Of a stretch of 60,360 nt of DNA, positions 18,343 through 27,616 are shown in pieces. Made by a program: the position numbers and the translations under genes. Position 1 is the first letter of the stretch. Every line of letters starts with the position of its first letter. Source of the stretch: an uncultured Lachnospiraceae bacterium (GTDB taxonomy: Bacteria; Bacillota; Clostridia; Lachnospirales; Lachnospiraceae); NCBI GenBank assembly GCA_934418125.1, contig CAKRWT010000014.1:1-60360 (forward strand), read 5' to 3'. The notes under the pieces are model-generated. The model was given only the letters and a program-made list of their open reading frames with translations. It ran no database searches and was not told the DNA's origin.

Positions 18343-18371
18343 ATTATATCGGATAAACAGTAGTGGCGCAA
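18343..18371 (-). promoter_or_regulatory. promoter of the aconitase-family gene
   Basis: On the minus strand TTGCGC (18366-18371), a 17-base spacer and TATAAT (18343-18348), about 45 bases upstream of the ATG at 18292. Confidence 0.7.
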
Positions 18372-18405
18372 TGGGTTTTCCGCAATCCCTGCTACGGAAA
18401 TCGTT

Positions 18406-19716
18406 TTACCTCTCGTACTTTTTATAATACTGATAATCTTCCTGACGACAGTTTACCCGTATCCGAACGCCATCTTCCCGGTAGTCCGTTTCATAGACTA
18501 CCCCATGTTCATTCAGATAAGACACTGCCCTTCCATCGGTATAAGGAATCAGCAGGGTACATTCCCGGTAGCCTCCTGCCAGCTTCTTTTCCATCAGGAC
18601 AATAAGTTGTTCCATGCCAATTTGTTCCCTGGCAGACAGATAGATAGCATCTTCCGTTACCACGGGAAGATGCTTTAACAGCTGTCGCTGTTCCAGCCCC
18701 GCAAGCCCCGGTATTACCTCAGGCGAAACCCTATCTGCTTTATTATAGACATAAATCATGGGAATTCCGTCTGCCTCCAGTTCCTTCAAGGTCTGGTTGG
18801 TAACGGCAATCTGTTCTTTATAATGTTCGTCGCTGTAATCTACCACCTGCAAAAGAATGTCCGCTTCTCTTGCTTCCTCCAGGGTAGAATGAAATGCTTC
18901 TACCAGGTTATGGGGCAGTTTGTGGATGAACCCAACCGTATCGGACAACAGGAAGGCATGATGGTTTTCTGGCTCAATTTTCCTTACCGTGGTGTCCAGG
19001 GTCGCAAACAGCATATCCTTTTCCATTACCTTCTTCTCTTCCACATCTACTTCGTCCATACCATACAGTTCCAGCATAGTATTCAACAAGGTCGATTTGC
19101 CGGCATTGGTATAGCCCACCAGTGCTACTCTTGGCATGCCTGACATGGCTCTGCGTTTTCGCTGGGTTTCCCGTTCTGAACTGACTTCCTTTAACTCCTT
19201 TCGCAGCTCCGTCAGTCTGTGCTCTAACACACGGCGGTCCAGTTCCAGCTTCTTCTCACCGGCCCCCTTATTACTGAGGGCACCACTGCCGCCACCCTGA
19301 CGGCTGAGAGCCGCATGAAGTCCCACCAGCCTTGGCAGCATATACTGCAATCTTGCCACCTCTACCTGCAGCTTTGCCTCCCTGGAACGAGCCCTGCTTG
19401 CAAAAATATCCAGAATCAGCGTACTTCTGTCCAGCACCGGTTTTTCCAGCCGTTCCTGTAAATTACGCATCTGCATGGGAGACAGGGAATTATCGAATAT
19501 AATTACCTCTGCATCCGTTTTCTCTGCCAGTTCCTTCACTTCTTCTACTTTTCCGGTGCCGATGTAGAAGGCTTTATGAACTTCTGTGAGTGTCTGGTCG
19601 ATGGTTGCCACCACTTCCATATCACAGGCTTCTGCCAGTGCACCCAGTTCCTCTAAGGAGGTCAGATAGTCCTCCCCATCATTCAAATTTACACCAACCA
19701 ATAAGGCTTTTTCCAT
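18406..19716 (-). CDS. hflX: ribosome-associated GTPase HflX
   Basis: A 436-residue GTPase that splits stalled 70S ribosomes under stress. The N-terminal HflX domain (about 1-190) includes YIGTGKVEEV and VIIFDNSLSPMQMRNL, followed by the charged helix SRQGGGSGALSNKGAGEKKLE typical of HflX; the G domain carries G1 GYTNAGKS (201-208), G3 DTVGFI and G4 NKAD. The length is normal. Its leader contains copy B of the palindromic element (19805-19940), in the same relative orientation as copy A ahead of plsC, which suggests shared cis-regulation. Confidence 0.95.
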   Translation of the reverse strand: MEKALLVGVNLNDGEDYLTSLEELGALAEACDMEVVATIDQTLTEVHKAFYIGTGKVEEVKELAEKTDAEVIIFDNSLSPMQMRNLQERLEKPVLDRSTLILDIFASRARSREAKLQVEVARLQYMLPRLVGLHAALSRQGGGSGALSNKGAGEKKLELDRRVLEHRLTELRKELKEVSSERETQRKRRAMSGMPRVALVGYTNAGKSTLLNTMLELYGMDEVDVEEKKVMEKDMLFATLDTTVRKIEPENHHAFLLSDTVGFIHKLPHNLVEAFHSTLEEAREADILLQVVDYSDEHYKEQIAVTNQTLKELEADGIPMIYVYNKADRVSPEVIPGLAGLEQRQLLKHLPVVTEDAIYLSAREQIGMEQLIVLMEKKLAGGYRECTLLIPYTDGRAVSYLNEHGVVYETDYREDGVRIRVNCRQEDYQYYKKYER

Positions 19717-19760
19717 TTATGTCCTCACTATTCTATCTTTTACCTATTTACTACCAATTT

Positions 19761-19970
19761 ACAGATAATTGCAAATAATTGCAAAGCGCATGATATTTCC
19801 TGTAAATGTACAAAGGAATTAACCAACCGAGGTGCCCTTGGAAAACGCTGGTACTTAATGGCTGTATTTTAGCCATTTATGTACCACTGCGTTTGAGGTG
19901 GAGCGCAAGCGTGCACAAGGTGGTTATTCCTTTGCACATTTTGAACAATACTTTTTTTGCAATTATCTGT
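19761..19970 (-). repeat. structured palindromic element, copy B (hflX leader), with outer inverted repeat
   Basis: The core 19805-19940 is the reverse-complement relative of 931-1063. Its arms are AATGTACAAAGGAATTAACC and GGTTATTCCTTTGCACATT, and the central hairpin is GGTACTTAATGGCT / AGCCATTTATGTACC. Relative to copy A, several stem positions change on both strands together (C-G to A-T), keeping pairing. A further perfect 15-bp inverted repeat encloses it: ACAGATAATTGCAAA (19761-19775) and TTTGCAATTATCTGT (19956-19970). It occupies most of the 359-bp gap between glgP and hflX and contains no reading frame of note. Confidence 0.85.
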
Positions 19971-19992
19971 TCTTAATTTCGTAAGATGTGAA

Positions 19993-20033
19993 AAGAAGAA
20001 ATGGCACTCCTTAGAATGTCATTTCTTCTTAAT
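19993..20033 (-). terminator. terminator after glgP
   Basis: On the minus strand AAGAAGAAATGACATTC pairs with GAGTGCCATTTCTTCTT, followed by TTTC. It is placed 45 bp after the glgP stop. Confidence 0.75.
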
Positions 20034-20075
20034 TCTAACCATAAGTGAACTTTCAGATACGTGACCGTTCAACCT

Positions 20076-22583
20076 CTATTTTGCAGAGTTTTTCTTCTCT
20101 GGTTCTGCTTTTTGCTTCGGGATTACTACCTTATCCAGTTTCCAGATATCGTCTACATATTCCTGGATTGTTCTGTCGGAAGTAAATTTACCGGAGCAAG
20201 CCACATTCAGGATGGCACTCTTTGCCCATCCTTTTTCATTCCGGTAAGCAGCCTCTACCTTTTCCTGTGCAGCTGCATAGGACTTAAAGTCTTTCAGAAT
20301 GAAATAAGTATCTGCCTTGGAGGTACTTAAGGTATTTAACAGGGAGTTGTAAAGTGGTCTGAACAGGTCAGGGTCATTCGGCGCATAAGTTCCGTTGATT
20401 AACTGCATCAGAACTTTTCTTACATCCGGGTCATTGTTAAAGATTTCTGTCGGGTCATATCCACCATTATTCTCATAGTTAATAACTTCATCAGAGCTAA
20501 GACCAAAGATAAAGGCATTCTCTTCGCCGACTTCTTCTACGATTTCTACATTGGCACCATCCATTGTACCAATCGTAAGTGCTCCGTTTAACATGAACTT
20601 CATGTTACCGGTACCGGATGCCTCTTTACTTGCTGTGGAAATCTGCTCTGATACATCGGCTGCTGCAAAGATAATTTCTGCATTGGATACACGGTAGTTC
20701 TCAATAAATACAACCTTAATCTTACCATTAATCGATGTATCATTGTTAATCACATCTGCAACAGAGTTAATCAGTTTAATGGTCAGCTTGGCATTCCTAT
20801 AACCTGCTGCTGCCTTTGCACCGAAGATAAAGGTTCTTGGATACATATCCATATCCGGATGCTCTTTCAGTTCATTATATAAATACATAACATGTAAAAT
20901 GTTCAGTAACTGACGTTTGTACTCATGTAATCTCTTAACCTGTACATCAAAGATAGAGCGTGGATTTACCTCTATCCCATTATGCTGTAAGATGTAATTC
21001 GCCAGACGTACTTTATTCTGGTATTTGATATTCATGAATTCCTGCTGTGCCTTTTCGTCATCAGCATATACTTTCAGTTTGTGAATCTTTGGCAGGTCTG
21101 TAATCCAGTCACTGCCCACATGCTCTGTTACCCAGTCTGCTAATAATGGATTGGCATGTAATAAGAAACGTCTCTGGGTAATACCGTTTGTCTTGTTATT
21201 GAACTTCTCCGGCATCATCTCATAGAAGTCTTTTAATTCCTGATGTTTTAAAATCTCTGTATGTAATCTTGCAACACCATTTACAGAATAGCCTGCAGCA
21301 ATAGCAAGGTGCGCCATCTTAACCTGACCATCATAAATAATTGCCATCTTGCGGATTTTCTCCTGGTTGCCAGGATATTTCTGCTCAATCTGTATTACGA
21401 ATCTGCGGTTGATTTCTTCAATAATCTGGTATACACGCGGAAGTAATCTGGAGAACAGTTCGATTGGCCATTTTTCCAGTGCCTCTGCCATGATTGTGTG
21501 GTTTGTGTATGCACAGGTCTTCGTGGTAACTTCCCATGCTTCATCCCATGTGAGATAATACTCATCCATCAGGATACGCATCAGCTCTGCAACTGCAACC
21601 GTTGGATGGGTATCATTCAACTGGAAGGTAACCTTCTCATAGAACTTTCTGATGTCATCATGCTTTCTCATATATTTTTCAACAGCTTCCTGTACGGAGG
21701 CAGAAATAAAGAAGTACTGCTGTTTTAACCGAAGTTCCTTTCCTGCATAGTGGTTATCGTTAGGATAAAGAACCTCTACAATATTTCTGGCAAGATTTTC
21801 CTGCTCAACGGCCTTCTGGTAATCCCCTTTATCAAAAGAGTCTAACTGAAAGCAGTTTACCGGCTCAGCATCCCAAATCCTTAATGTATTGACAATCCCA
21901 TTACCATAACCAACTACCGGCATATCATAAGGGATGGCACGTACTGCCTGATAGTCTTCCTGCCTGAAGTTGCTTCTGCCATTTTCATCTACATAAACAT
22001 TGACATAACCGCCGAATTTTACTTCCTTGGCATATTCCGGTCTGCGCAGCTCAAATGGGTTTCCATCCTGTAACCAGTTATCCGGTACTTCTACCTGGTA
22101 ACCATCTCTGATTTCCTGCTTGAACATACCATAACGATAACGGATACCACAACCATATGCCGCATAACCCAAAGTTGCCAGGGAATCCAGGAAACATGCT
22201 GCCAGTCGTCCAAGTCCACCATTACCAAGGGCTGCATCCGGCTCCTGGTCTTCGATAACATTGATGTCGATTCCCAGTTCATCCAGTGCCTCTTCTACGG
22301 CTTTGTATGCCTGCAGGTTAATCATGTTATTGCCCAGTGCACGTCCCATCAAAAACTCCATGGATAAATAGTAAACCATCTTAGGGTCCTGTTTGTCATA
22401 TTCCTTCTGCGTTGTCATCCACTGATCTACAATGGCATCCTTGATTGCATAGGACACTGCCTGGAAAATCTGCTGGTCTGTTGCCTCGTCAAGGGTTTTT
22501 CTGTAAAGAGTTTTTACATTATACAGAACACTTCTTTTGAAAAGTTCTGTATCAAAAGTTGTTGTTACGGTCTTCTTTGCCAT
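20076..22583 (-). CDS. glgP: glycogen/maltodextrin phosphorylase
   Basis: An 835-residue GT35 phosphorylase that releases glucose-1-phosphate from glycogen or maltodextrin using pyridoxal phosphate. The length and motifs are standard: ALGNGGLGRLAACFLDSLATL, LNDTHPTVAVAELMRIL, QVKRLHEYKRQLLN and the PLP-lysine block GTGNMKFMLNGALTIGTMDG. The start at 22583 is fixed by GAGGAGG 6 bases upstream; an upstream extension lacks a site. It is a single gene with its own promoter and terminator and would feed on the same glucans as the GH13 enzyme at 4424. Confidence 0.95.
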   Translation of the reverse strand: MAKKTVTTTFDTELFKRSVLYNVKTLYRKTLDEATDQQIFQAVSYAIKDAIVDQWMTTQKEYDKQDPKMVYYLSMEFLMGRALGNNMINLQAYKAVEEALDELGIDINVIEDQEPDAALGNGGLGRLAACFLDSLATLGYAAYGCGIRYRYGMFKQEIRDGYQVEVPDNWLQDGNPFELRRPEYAKEVKFGGYVNVYVDENGRSNFRQEDYQAVRAIPYDMPVVGYGNGIVNTLRIWDAEPVNCFQLDSFDKGDYQKAVEQENLARNIVEVLYPNDNHYAGKELRLKQQYFFISASVQEAVEKYMRKHDDIRKFYEKVTFQLNDTHPTVAVAELMRILMDEYYLTWDEAWEVTTKTCAYTNHTIMAEALEKWPIELFSRLLPRVYQIIEEINRRFVIQIEQKYPGNQEKIRKMAIIYDGQVKMAHLAIAAGYSVNGVARLHTEILKHQELKDFYEMMPEKFNNKTNGITQRRFLLHANPLLADWVTEHVGSDWITDLPKIHKLKVYADDEKAQQEFMNIKYQNKVRLANYILQHNGIEVNPRSIFDVQVKRLHEYKRQLLNILHVMYLYNELKEHPDMDMYPRTFIFGAKAAAGYRNAKLTIKLINSVADVINNDTSINGKIKVVFIENYRVSNAEIIFAAADVSEQISTASKEASGTGNMKFMLNGALTIGTMDGANVEIVEEVGEENAFIFGLSSDEVINYENNGGYDPTEIFNNDPDVRKVLMQLINGTYAPNDPDLFRPLYNSLLNTLSTSKADTYFILKDFKSYAAAQEKVEAAYRNEKGWAKSAILNVACSGKFTSDRTIQEYVDDIWKLDKVVIPKQKAEPEKKNSAK

Positions 22584-22610
22584 AATCTGCCTCCTCGTTT
22601 TTCTATCGCA

Positions 22611-22640
22611 ATTATAATAATAGACTCTGAAATTTACCAA
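22611..22640 (-). promoter_or_regulatory. glgP: promoter of glgP
   Basis: On the minus strand TTGGTA (22635-22640), an 18-base spacer and TATAAT (22611-22616), 28 bases before the start codon. Confidence 0.65.
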
Positions 22641-22702
22641 ATATACCACAGTTACGGTACTATTTTATCATAGTGTTTTCCGCTTTCCTACCATCAATTT
22701 GC

Positions 22703-22763
22703 TAAAAAAAGAAAAAATATTGCAGCGATTTTGACAGTATTGTCGTTATCGCCGCAATATTTC
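22703..22763 (-). terminator. terminator after ileS
   Basis: On the minus strand AAATATTGCGGCGAT pairs with ATCGCTGCAATATTT, with an inner GACAATACTGTC hairpin, then TTTCTTTTTTT. It is a strong terminator 30 bp after the ileS stop. Confidence 0.9.
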
Positions 22764-22794
22764 GTATTCTTTCGTATTTAGATAGACTTTTTAT

Positions 22795-25700
22795 TTAGCA
22801 TTTTTCAACGCTGATGACTACTTTTTCGCCATTGACATTCCACTCTTTAGCCACGCCAAGGGTTTCTCCTGTGGTAATGGTGTCTGCAAGTACCTTGCCC
22901 GCAATCATATCCTGATTCCTGGATACAATGTCAGCTATCTTATCATTTCCACTAAAGGATACTTTGATGTGATCCATGACTTCGAATCCGGCATCCTTAC
23001 GCATGGTCTGAATCTTACTGATAACTTCATAGACAAAGCCTTCCTCTATCAGGTCTTCTGTCAGATTGGTATCCAGAACAACGGTTACATAGTTGTCTGC
23101 CTCTGCCACGAATCCTTCTTTCTGTGCCATATCAATTAACAGGTCATCTTCTGTCAGGACTACTTCCGTTCCATCTACTTCGAGTTTCAATGCACCTTCT
23201 GCTTTCAGGGTTGCCATTGCTTCACTGCCGTTGACGGAAGCAAGGTATGCCTTGATACCACCTAACTGCTTGCCATATTTAGGTCCTACGGTCTTCAGCT
23301 GTGGCTTGAAGCTGTAGCTTGTAAAAGCAGATACGTCATCAGAGAATTCTACTTTCTTCACATTCAATTCATCTTCGATAATTTCCTGATAGAACTCACC
23401 AAGGGCATGGTCTGCCTTTACATGCATGGTGCCGATTGGCTGACGGTTCTTGATATTGGCGGTATTACGTGCTGCACGTCCCATAACAACAATTTTCAGA
23501 ACCTCTTCCATATCCTCTTCTAACTTCTTGTCGATGTGGTTCTCATCAGCTACCGGGAAATCACACAGATGAATGCTTTCCGGTGCATTCGCATCAATGC
23601 TGCATACCAGATTGCGGTAAATTTCCTCTGTCATAAACGGAATCATCGGTGCTGCACATTTACAGATGGTTACCAGTGCTGTGTACAGTGTCATGTAAGC
23701 ATTAATCTTATCCTGCTCCATGCCTTTTGCCCAGAAGCGTTCACGGCTTCTTCTGACATACCAGTTACTCATCTCATCGACAAAGTTATCCAGTACTCTG
23801 GCTGCCTCTGGGATTCTGTAGTTATTCAGGTTATCATCCACTTCCTTGATTGCTGTGTTCAGCTTGGATAACAGCCACTTATCCATAACCGGAAGCTTGT
23901 CATAGTCCAGGCTGTACTTGGTCGCATCGAAATTATCAATGTTTGCATACAGTACGAAGAATGCATAGGTATTCCATAACGTACCCAGGAACTTACGCTG
24001 TCCTTCCTGTACTGCCTTGCCATGGAATCTGTTTGGTAACCATGGTGCAGAGTTAATATAGAAATACCAGCGGATAGCATCTGCCCCATAAGTCTCCAGT
24101 GCATCAAACGGGTCTACTGCATTACCCTTAGACTTACTCATCTTCTGTCCGTTTTCATCCTGGACATGTCCCAGAACGATAACATTTTCAAATGGTGCTT
24201 TATTAAATAACAGGGTTGATTCTGCCATCAGGGAATAGAACCATCCACGGGTCTGGTCAACTGCTTCCGAAATAAACTGTGCCGGGAACTGCTTCTCAAA
24301 TACATCCTTATTTTCGAATGGATAATGATGCTGTGCAAAAGGCATTGCTCCGGAGTCAAACCAACAGTCAATTACTTCCGGTACACGCTTCATGGTCTTG
24401 CCACACTTCGGACAAGGCATGGTAATCTCATCAATGTATGGTCTGTGAAGCTCTACCGTCTTAGCTGCCGGGTTGCCGCTTAATTTCTCCAGTTCTTCAC
24501 GGGAGCCTACTGATTCCATGTGACCGCAGTCAGGACATTCCCAGACGTTCAGTGGTGTACCCCAGTAACGGTTACGGGAAATACCCCAGTCCTGAATGTT
24601 CTCCAGCCAGTTACCGAAACGTCCCTCTCCGATGGATTCCGGAATCCAGTTAACAGTCTTGTTATTTGCTACCAGGTCATCTCTGACTGCTGTCATCTTG
24701 ATGAACCAGGATTCTCTTGCATAGTAAATTAAAGGAGTATCACATCTCCAGCAGAATGGATAATCATGCTCAAACTTCGGTGCATCAAACAGCTTGCCTT
24801 CTTTATCCAGGTCTACCAGTACCTTCGGGTCTGCATCTTTTACAAACAGTCCTGCATAAGGAGTCTCTGCTGTCATGTTACCTTTTCCATCTACAAACTG
24901 GATAAATGGAAGGTCATAATTACGTCCGATTCTGGCATCATCTTCACCGAATGCCGGTGCGATATGAACGATACCAGTACCATCTGTCATGGTAACGTAA
25001 TTATCTACGGTTACGAAATGCGCTTTCTTATGCTGCTTCCTGGCAACCTCGTCTGCGCAGGCATATAAAGGCTCATACTCTCTGCCTTCCAGGTCTTTTC
25101 CGACATAAGTCTCTAAGATTTCATAAGCAGGCTTTCCTTCTTCTGCCAGTTTGCCAAGTACGGTATCTAACAGCGCTTTTGCCATGTAGTAGGTATAACC
25201 ATCTGCTGCTTTTACCTTCACGTAAGTTTCATCCGGGTTCACACACAGTGCGGTGTTGGATGGCAGTGTCCATGGAGTTGTTGTCCATGCCAGGAAGTAA
25301 GCATCTTCGCCCACTGCCTTGAAACGTACGATAGCGGAACGCTCTTTCACAGCCTTATATCCCTGCGCTACCTCATGGGAAGAAAGAGGGGTTCCACAAC
25401 GAGGGCAGTAAGGAACAATCTTGAAGCCTTTGTACAGTAAGCCCTTGTCCCAAATCTGTTTCAATGCCCACCATTCGGACTCGATAAAATTATCATCATA
25501 CGTTACATAAGGGTTATCCATATCAGCCCAGAAACCAACGGTGCCGGAGAAGTCCTCCCACATACCCTTGTATTTCCATACAGACTCTTTACACTTGGTA
25601 ATGAATGGGTCTAAGCCATATTCTTCAATCTGTTCTTTTCCATCCAATCCTAATAATTTCTCTACTTCCAGCTCTACCGGCAGTCCGTGGGTATCCCATC

Positions 25701-25950
25701 CTGCCTTACGTGGTACCATATACCCTTTCATGGTACGGTATCTTGGAATCATATCCTTGATAACACGGGTTAATACGTGTCCGATATGAGGCTTTCCGTT
25801 TGCTGTCGGAGGTCCGTCATAGAAAGTATATGTTGGTCCCTCCTTACGGGAGTCCATACTTTTCTGGAAAATATCATTGTCTTTCCAAAACTGACATACT
25901 TCTTTTTCTCTGTCTACAAAATTGAGACTGGTGTCAACTTTCTGATACAT
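22795..25950 (-). CDS. ileS: isoleucyl-tRNA synthetase, type 2
   Basis: A 1051-residue class I synthetase charging tRNA-Ile. The HIGH motif is GKPHIGH (about 52-58) and the KMSKS loop is QKMSKSKGN. The sequence RKAGWDTHGLPVELEVEK and the WWALKQIWDKGLLYKGFKI block, plus the lack of a C-terminal zinc-finger tail, place it in the eukaryote-like IleRS2 group, which is known to be poorly inhibited by mupirocin. The editing domain (TTTPWTLPSNTALCVNPD) is present. Expression should be controlled by the T-box leader upstream. Confidence 0.95.
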   Translation of the reverse strand: MYQKVDTSLNFVDREKEVCQFWKDNDIFQKSMDSRKEGPTYTFYDGPPTANGKPHIGHVLTRVIKDMIPRYRTMKGYMVPRKAGWDTHGLPVELEVEKLLGLDGKEQIEEYGLDPFITKCKESVWKYKGMWEDFSGTVGFWADMDNPYVTYDDNFIESEWWALKQIWDKGLLYKGFKIVPYCPRCGTPLSSHEVAQGYKAVKERSAIVRFKAVGEDAYFLAWTTTPWTLPSNTALCVNPDETYVKVKAADGYTYYMAKALLDTVLGKLAEEGKPAYEILETYVGKDLEGREYEPLYACADEVARKQHKKAHFVTVDNYVTMTDGTGIVHIAPAFGEDDARIGRNYDLPFIQFVDGKGNMTAETPYAGLFVKDADPKVLVDLDKEGKLFDAPKFEHDYPFCWRCDTPLIYYARESWFIKMTAVRDDLVANNKTVNWIPESIGEGRFGNWLENIQDWGISRNRYWGTPLNVWECPDCGHMESVGSREELEKLSGNPAAKTVELHRPYIDEITMPCPKCGKTMKRVPEVIDCWFDSGAMPFAQHHYPFENKDVFEKQFPAQFISEAVDQTRGWFYSLMAESTLLFNKAPFENVIVLGHVQDENGQKMSKSKGNAVDPFDALETYGADAIRWYFYINSAPWLPNRFHGKAVQEGQRKFLGTLWNTYAFFVLYANIDNFDATKYSLDYDKLPVMDKWLLSKLNTAIKEVDDNLNNYRIPEAARVLDNFVDEMSNWYVRRSRERFWAKGMEQDKINAYMTLYTALVTICKCAAPMIPFMTEEIYRNLVCSIDANAPESIHLCDFPVADENHIDKKLEEDMEEVLKIVVMGRAARNTANIKNRQPIGTMHVKADHALGEFYQEIIEDELNVKKVEFSDDVSAFTSYSFKPQLKTVGPKYGKQLGGIKAYLASVNGSEAMATLKAEGALKLEVDGTEVVLTEDDLLIDMAQKEGFVAEADNYVTVVLDTNLTEDLIEEGFVYEVISKIQTMRKDAGFEVMDHIKVSFSGNDKIADIVSRNQDMIAGKVLADTITTGETLGVAKEWNVNGEKVVISVEKC

Positions 25951-25984
25951 AATCTTCTCCTTTTCTTACCTTCTGTTTCTTAAA

Positions 25985-26262
25985 CTAATAAAAGCCCCAT
26001 CCTGTAAAAGGACGAGGCTCAAAATCTCGTTATACCACCTGTTACACCGTACAGACTTCCTGTTCTGGTCGATACGTCTTCCGGTAACGGTGGAACACCG
26101 TCAGCCCCTACTAAGCCTGCCCTGTCTGATAAAGCATTCCGTTCAGTCTGAAACTCAGAAGTGATATTCCCTGATTTCTTACTCATACCGGTCTTACACC
26201 CTCACCGGCTCGCTGTAACTTTCGTAAATCAGCTACTGTCTTCTTCAACGTCTTTACGGCTC
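25985..26262 (-). promoter_or_regulatory. T-box riboswitch, isoleucine-specific, with terminator
   Basis: On the minus strand the leader carries stem I features (GAGCCGGTGAGGGTGTAAGACC) and a specifier-loop region GAATATCACTTCTGAG whose codon would be ATC (Ile). Next comes a linker with AGTAGGGGCTGACGG, the T-box bulge segment AGGTGGTATAACG (about 26028-26041), and a terminator AGCCTCGTCC ... GGATGGGGCT followed by TTTTATT (about 25988-26020). Uncharged tRNA-Ile should stabilise the antiterminator and switch ileS on. Confidence 0.92.
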
Positions 26263-26264
26263 AT

Positions 26265-26294
26265 ATTATAATTCCCTAAATTCGTACTTGTCAA
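26265..26294 (-). promoter_or_regulatory. promoter of the ileS T-box transcript
   Basis: On the minus strand a perfect TTGACA (26289-26294), an 18-base spacer and TATAAT (26265-26270), directly ahead of the T-box leader and only 9 bp after the stop of the upstream gene. Confidence 0.85.
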
Positions 26295-26303
26295 GAGGTA
26301 TCC

Positions 26304-27551
26304 CTAGAAATAATCCGAGAAATACGGCTTTTCTGCCGGAATCATTCTCTCCAACCAGGTCAGCATATAATATTCTGTCTGGATTCTCTCATGCTCATAC
26401 AGATAACTTGGTCTTTTATAACCCATCAGCATGGTTGTGAGCGTGTTAATCGTCAGTTCCACTACGTTGATGGACTGGTTATCCTCCACCTTCTCACAGA
26501 TGGTTTCCCCATCATGCCAGGACACCATAAAATCCCCCTCATTCCAGGGCGCCATCTCATCATGTACTTTAAAATGAATCTTAAAATCTTCCGGCTGTAT
26601 CAGATACGGATACTCCCTTAAGAACTTCTCCGCATCAATGACACGCGCCATTATGTAAGGGGAAATCGTCTCGGTAATCTCGCTGTCCTCCAACAGATAT
26701 GCCAATGTTTCCCCGGAATAGTTATCTCCCTGCACCTGGGTTATCATGGAGAAATGGGCACTGATATAATTCCACAATCCGTGGTTTGCCTCAATATTCA
26801 GATAAACCATTTCCTTGATATGAAATATTTCGTTAGCAATATAATAAACCACATAACCTAAGGGTTTATGTTCTTTGCTGTAATAGACAGCTGCGATGAT
26901 GTCTTCATTATCCCAACGCCAGTATTCATCCCATGCCAGGTCATCACGAATCAGGGCTCCATGACGTTGCAGGGCAAAGTAGGAATGGACGTTATGATAA
27001 TCCTCTGAATCCACACTCACTCGTTCCACCATACCATCTACCGGGTACATCTTTGGCAGCTGTGTATCTTTTATGGTAAAGGTCAGCTTATCCGACACAA
27101 TTTCCCATCCCATCTTCCGGTAAAAAGGAATGGAATATGGGTACAGAAAAGAAATCGGCATCTGTTTCTTATGCATATAATCAATCACATGGCGCATCAG
27201 GGAATGAATCAGTCCCCTTCCCGAATATTCCGGATAGGTTGCTACACCGGTAACACCTCCCATGTCCATGATTTCATCATATACGTTGACCTGCATGGAA
27301 TACACCAGAATCATGGATGCCAGTCTTTCTTTATAGAACCATCCCAGTACGAAGGCTTCCTCCAGCATAGGACGCTTGGCATATTTGATTTCCTCCCGCT
27401 TCCAGCCTGTTTCAAAAAGGTCATACGAGGTTACCTGGAAGGCATATTGCAGCAAATCGTTAAACTGCTCCAAATCTCCTTTATCCAACTCCCTCATTCG
27501 GAAATCTCCATCTACTTCTATATATTTATGTGTATCCGTCTGACTTTCCAT
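26304..27551 (-). CDS. GNAT family acetyltransferase, Eis-like
   Basis: A 415-residue protein of the Eis-like type: an N-terminal GNAT acetyltransferase domain (FRMRELDKGDLEQFNDLL; acetyl-CoA loop GVTGVATYPEYSGRGLIHSL), a second GNAT-like domain, and a C-terminal sterol-carrier-like domain (about 310-415). Eis relatives acetylate amines such as aminoglycosides or peptides; the substrate here is unknown. The start at 27551 has GAGAGGAG 5 bases upstream. It is probably co-transcribed with degV and the nicotinate phosphoribosyltransferase. Confidence 0.85.
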   Translation of the reverse strand: MESQTDTHKYIEVDGDFRMRELDKGDLEQFNDLLQYAFQVTSYDLFETGWKREEIKYAKRPMLEEAFVLGWFYKERLASMILVYSMQVNVYDEIMDMGGVTGVATYPEYSGRGLIHSLMRHVIDYMHKKQMPISFLYPYSIPFYRKMGWEIVSDKLTFTIKDTQLPKMYPVDGMVERVSVDSEDYHNVHSYFALQRHGALIRDDLAWDEYWRWDNEDIIAAVYYSKEHKPLGYVVYYIANEIFHIKEMVYLNIEANHGLWNYISAHFSMITQVQGDNYSGETLAYLLEDSEITETISPYIMARVIDAEKFLREYPYLIQPEDFKIHFKVHDEMAPWNEGDFMVSWHDGETICEKVEDNQSINVVELTINTLTTMLMGYKRPSYLYEHERIQTEYYMLTWLERMIPAEKPYFSDYF

Positions 27552-27616
27552 GATACTCCTCTCTTCTGCCCGGATGCCAGCATCCGCAGAGAACAAATTT
27601 GCATGGCTCTGAATCG

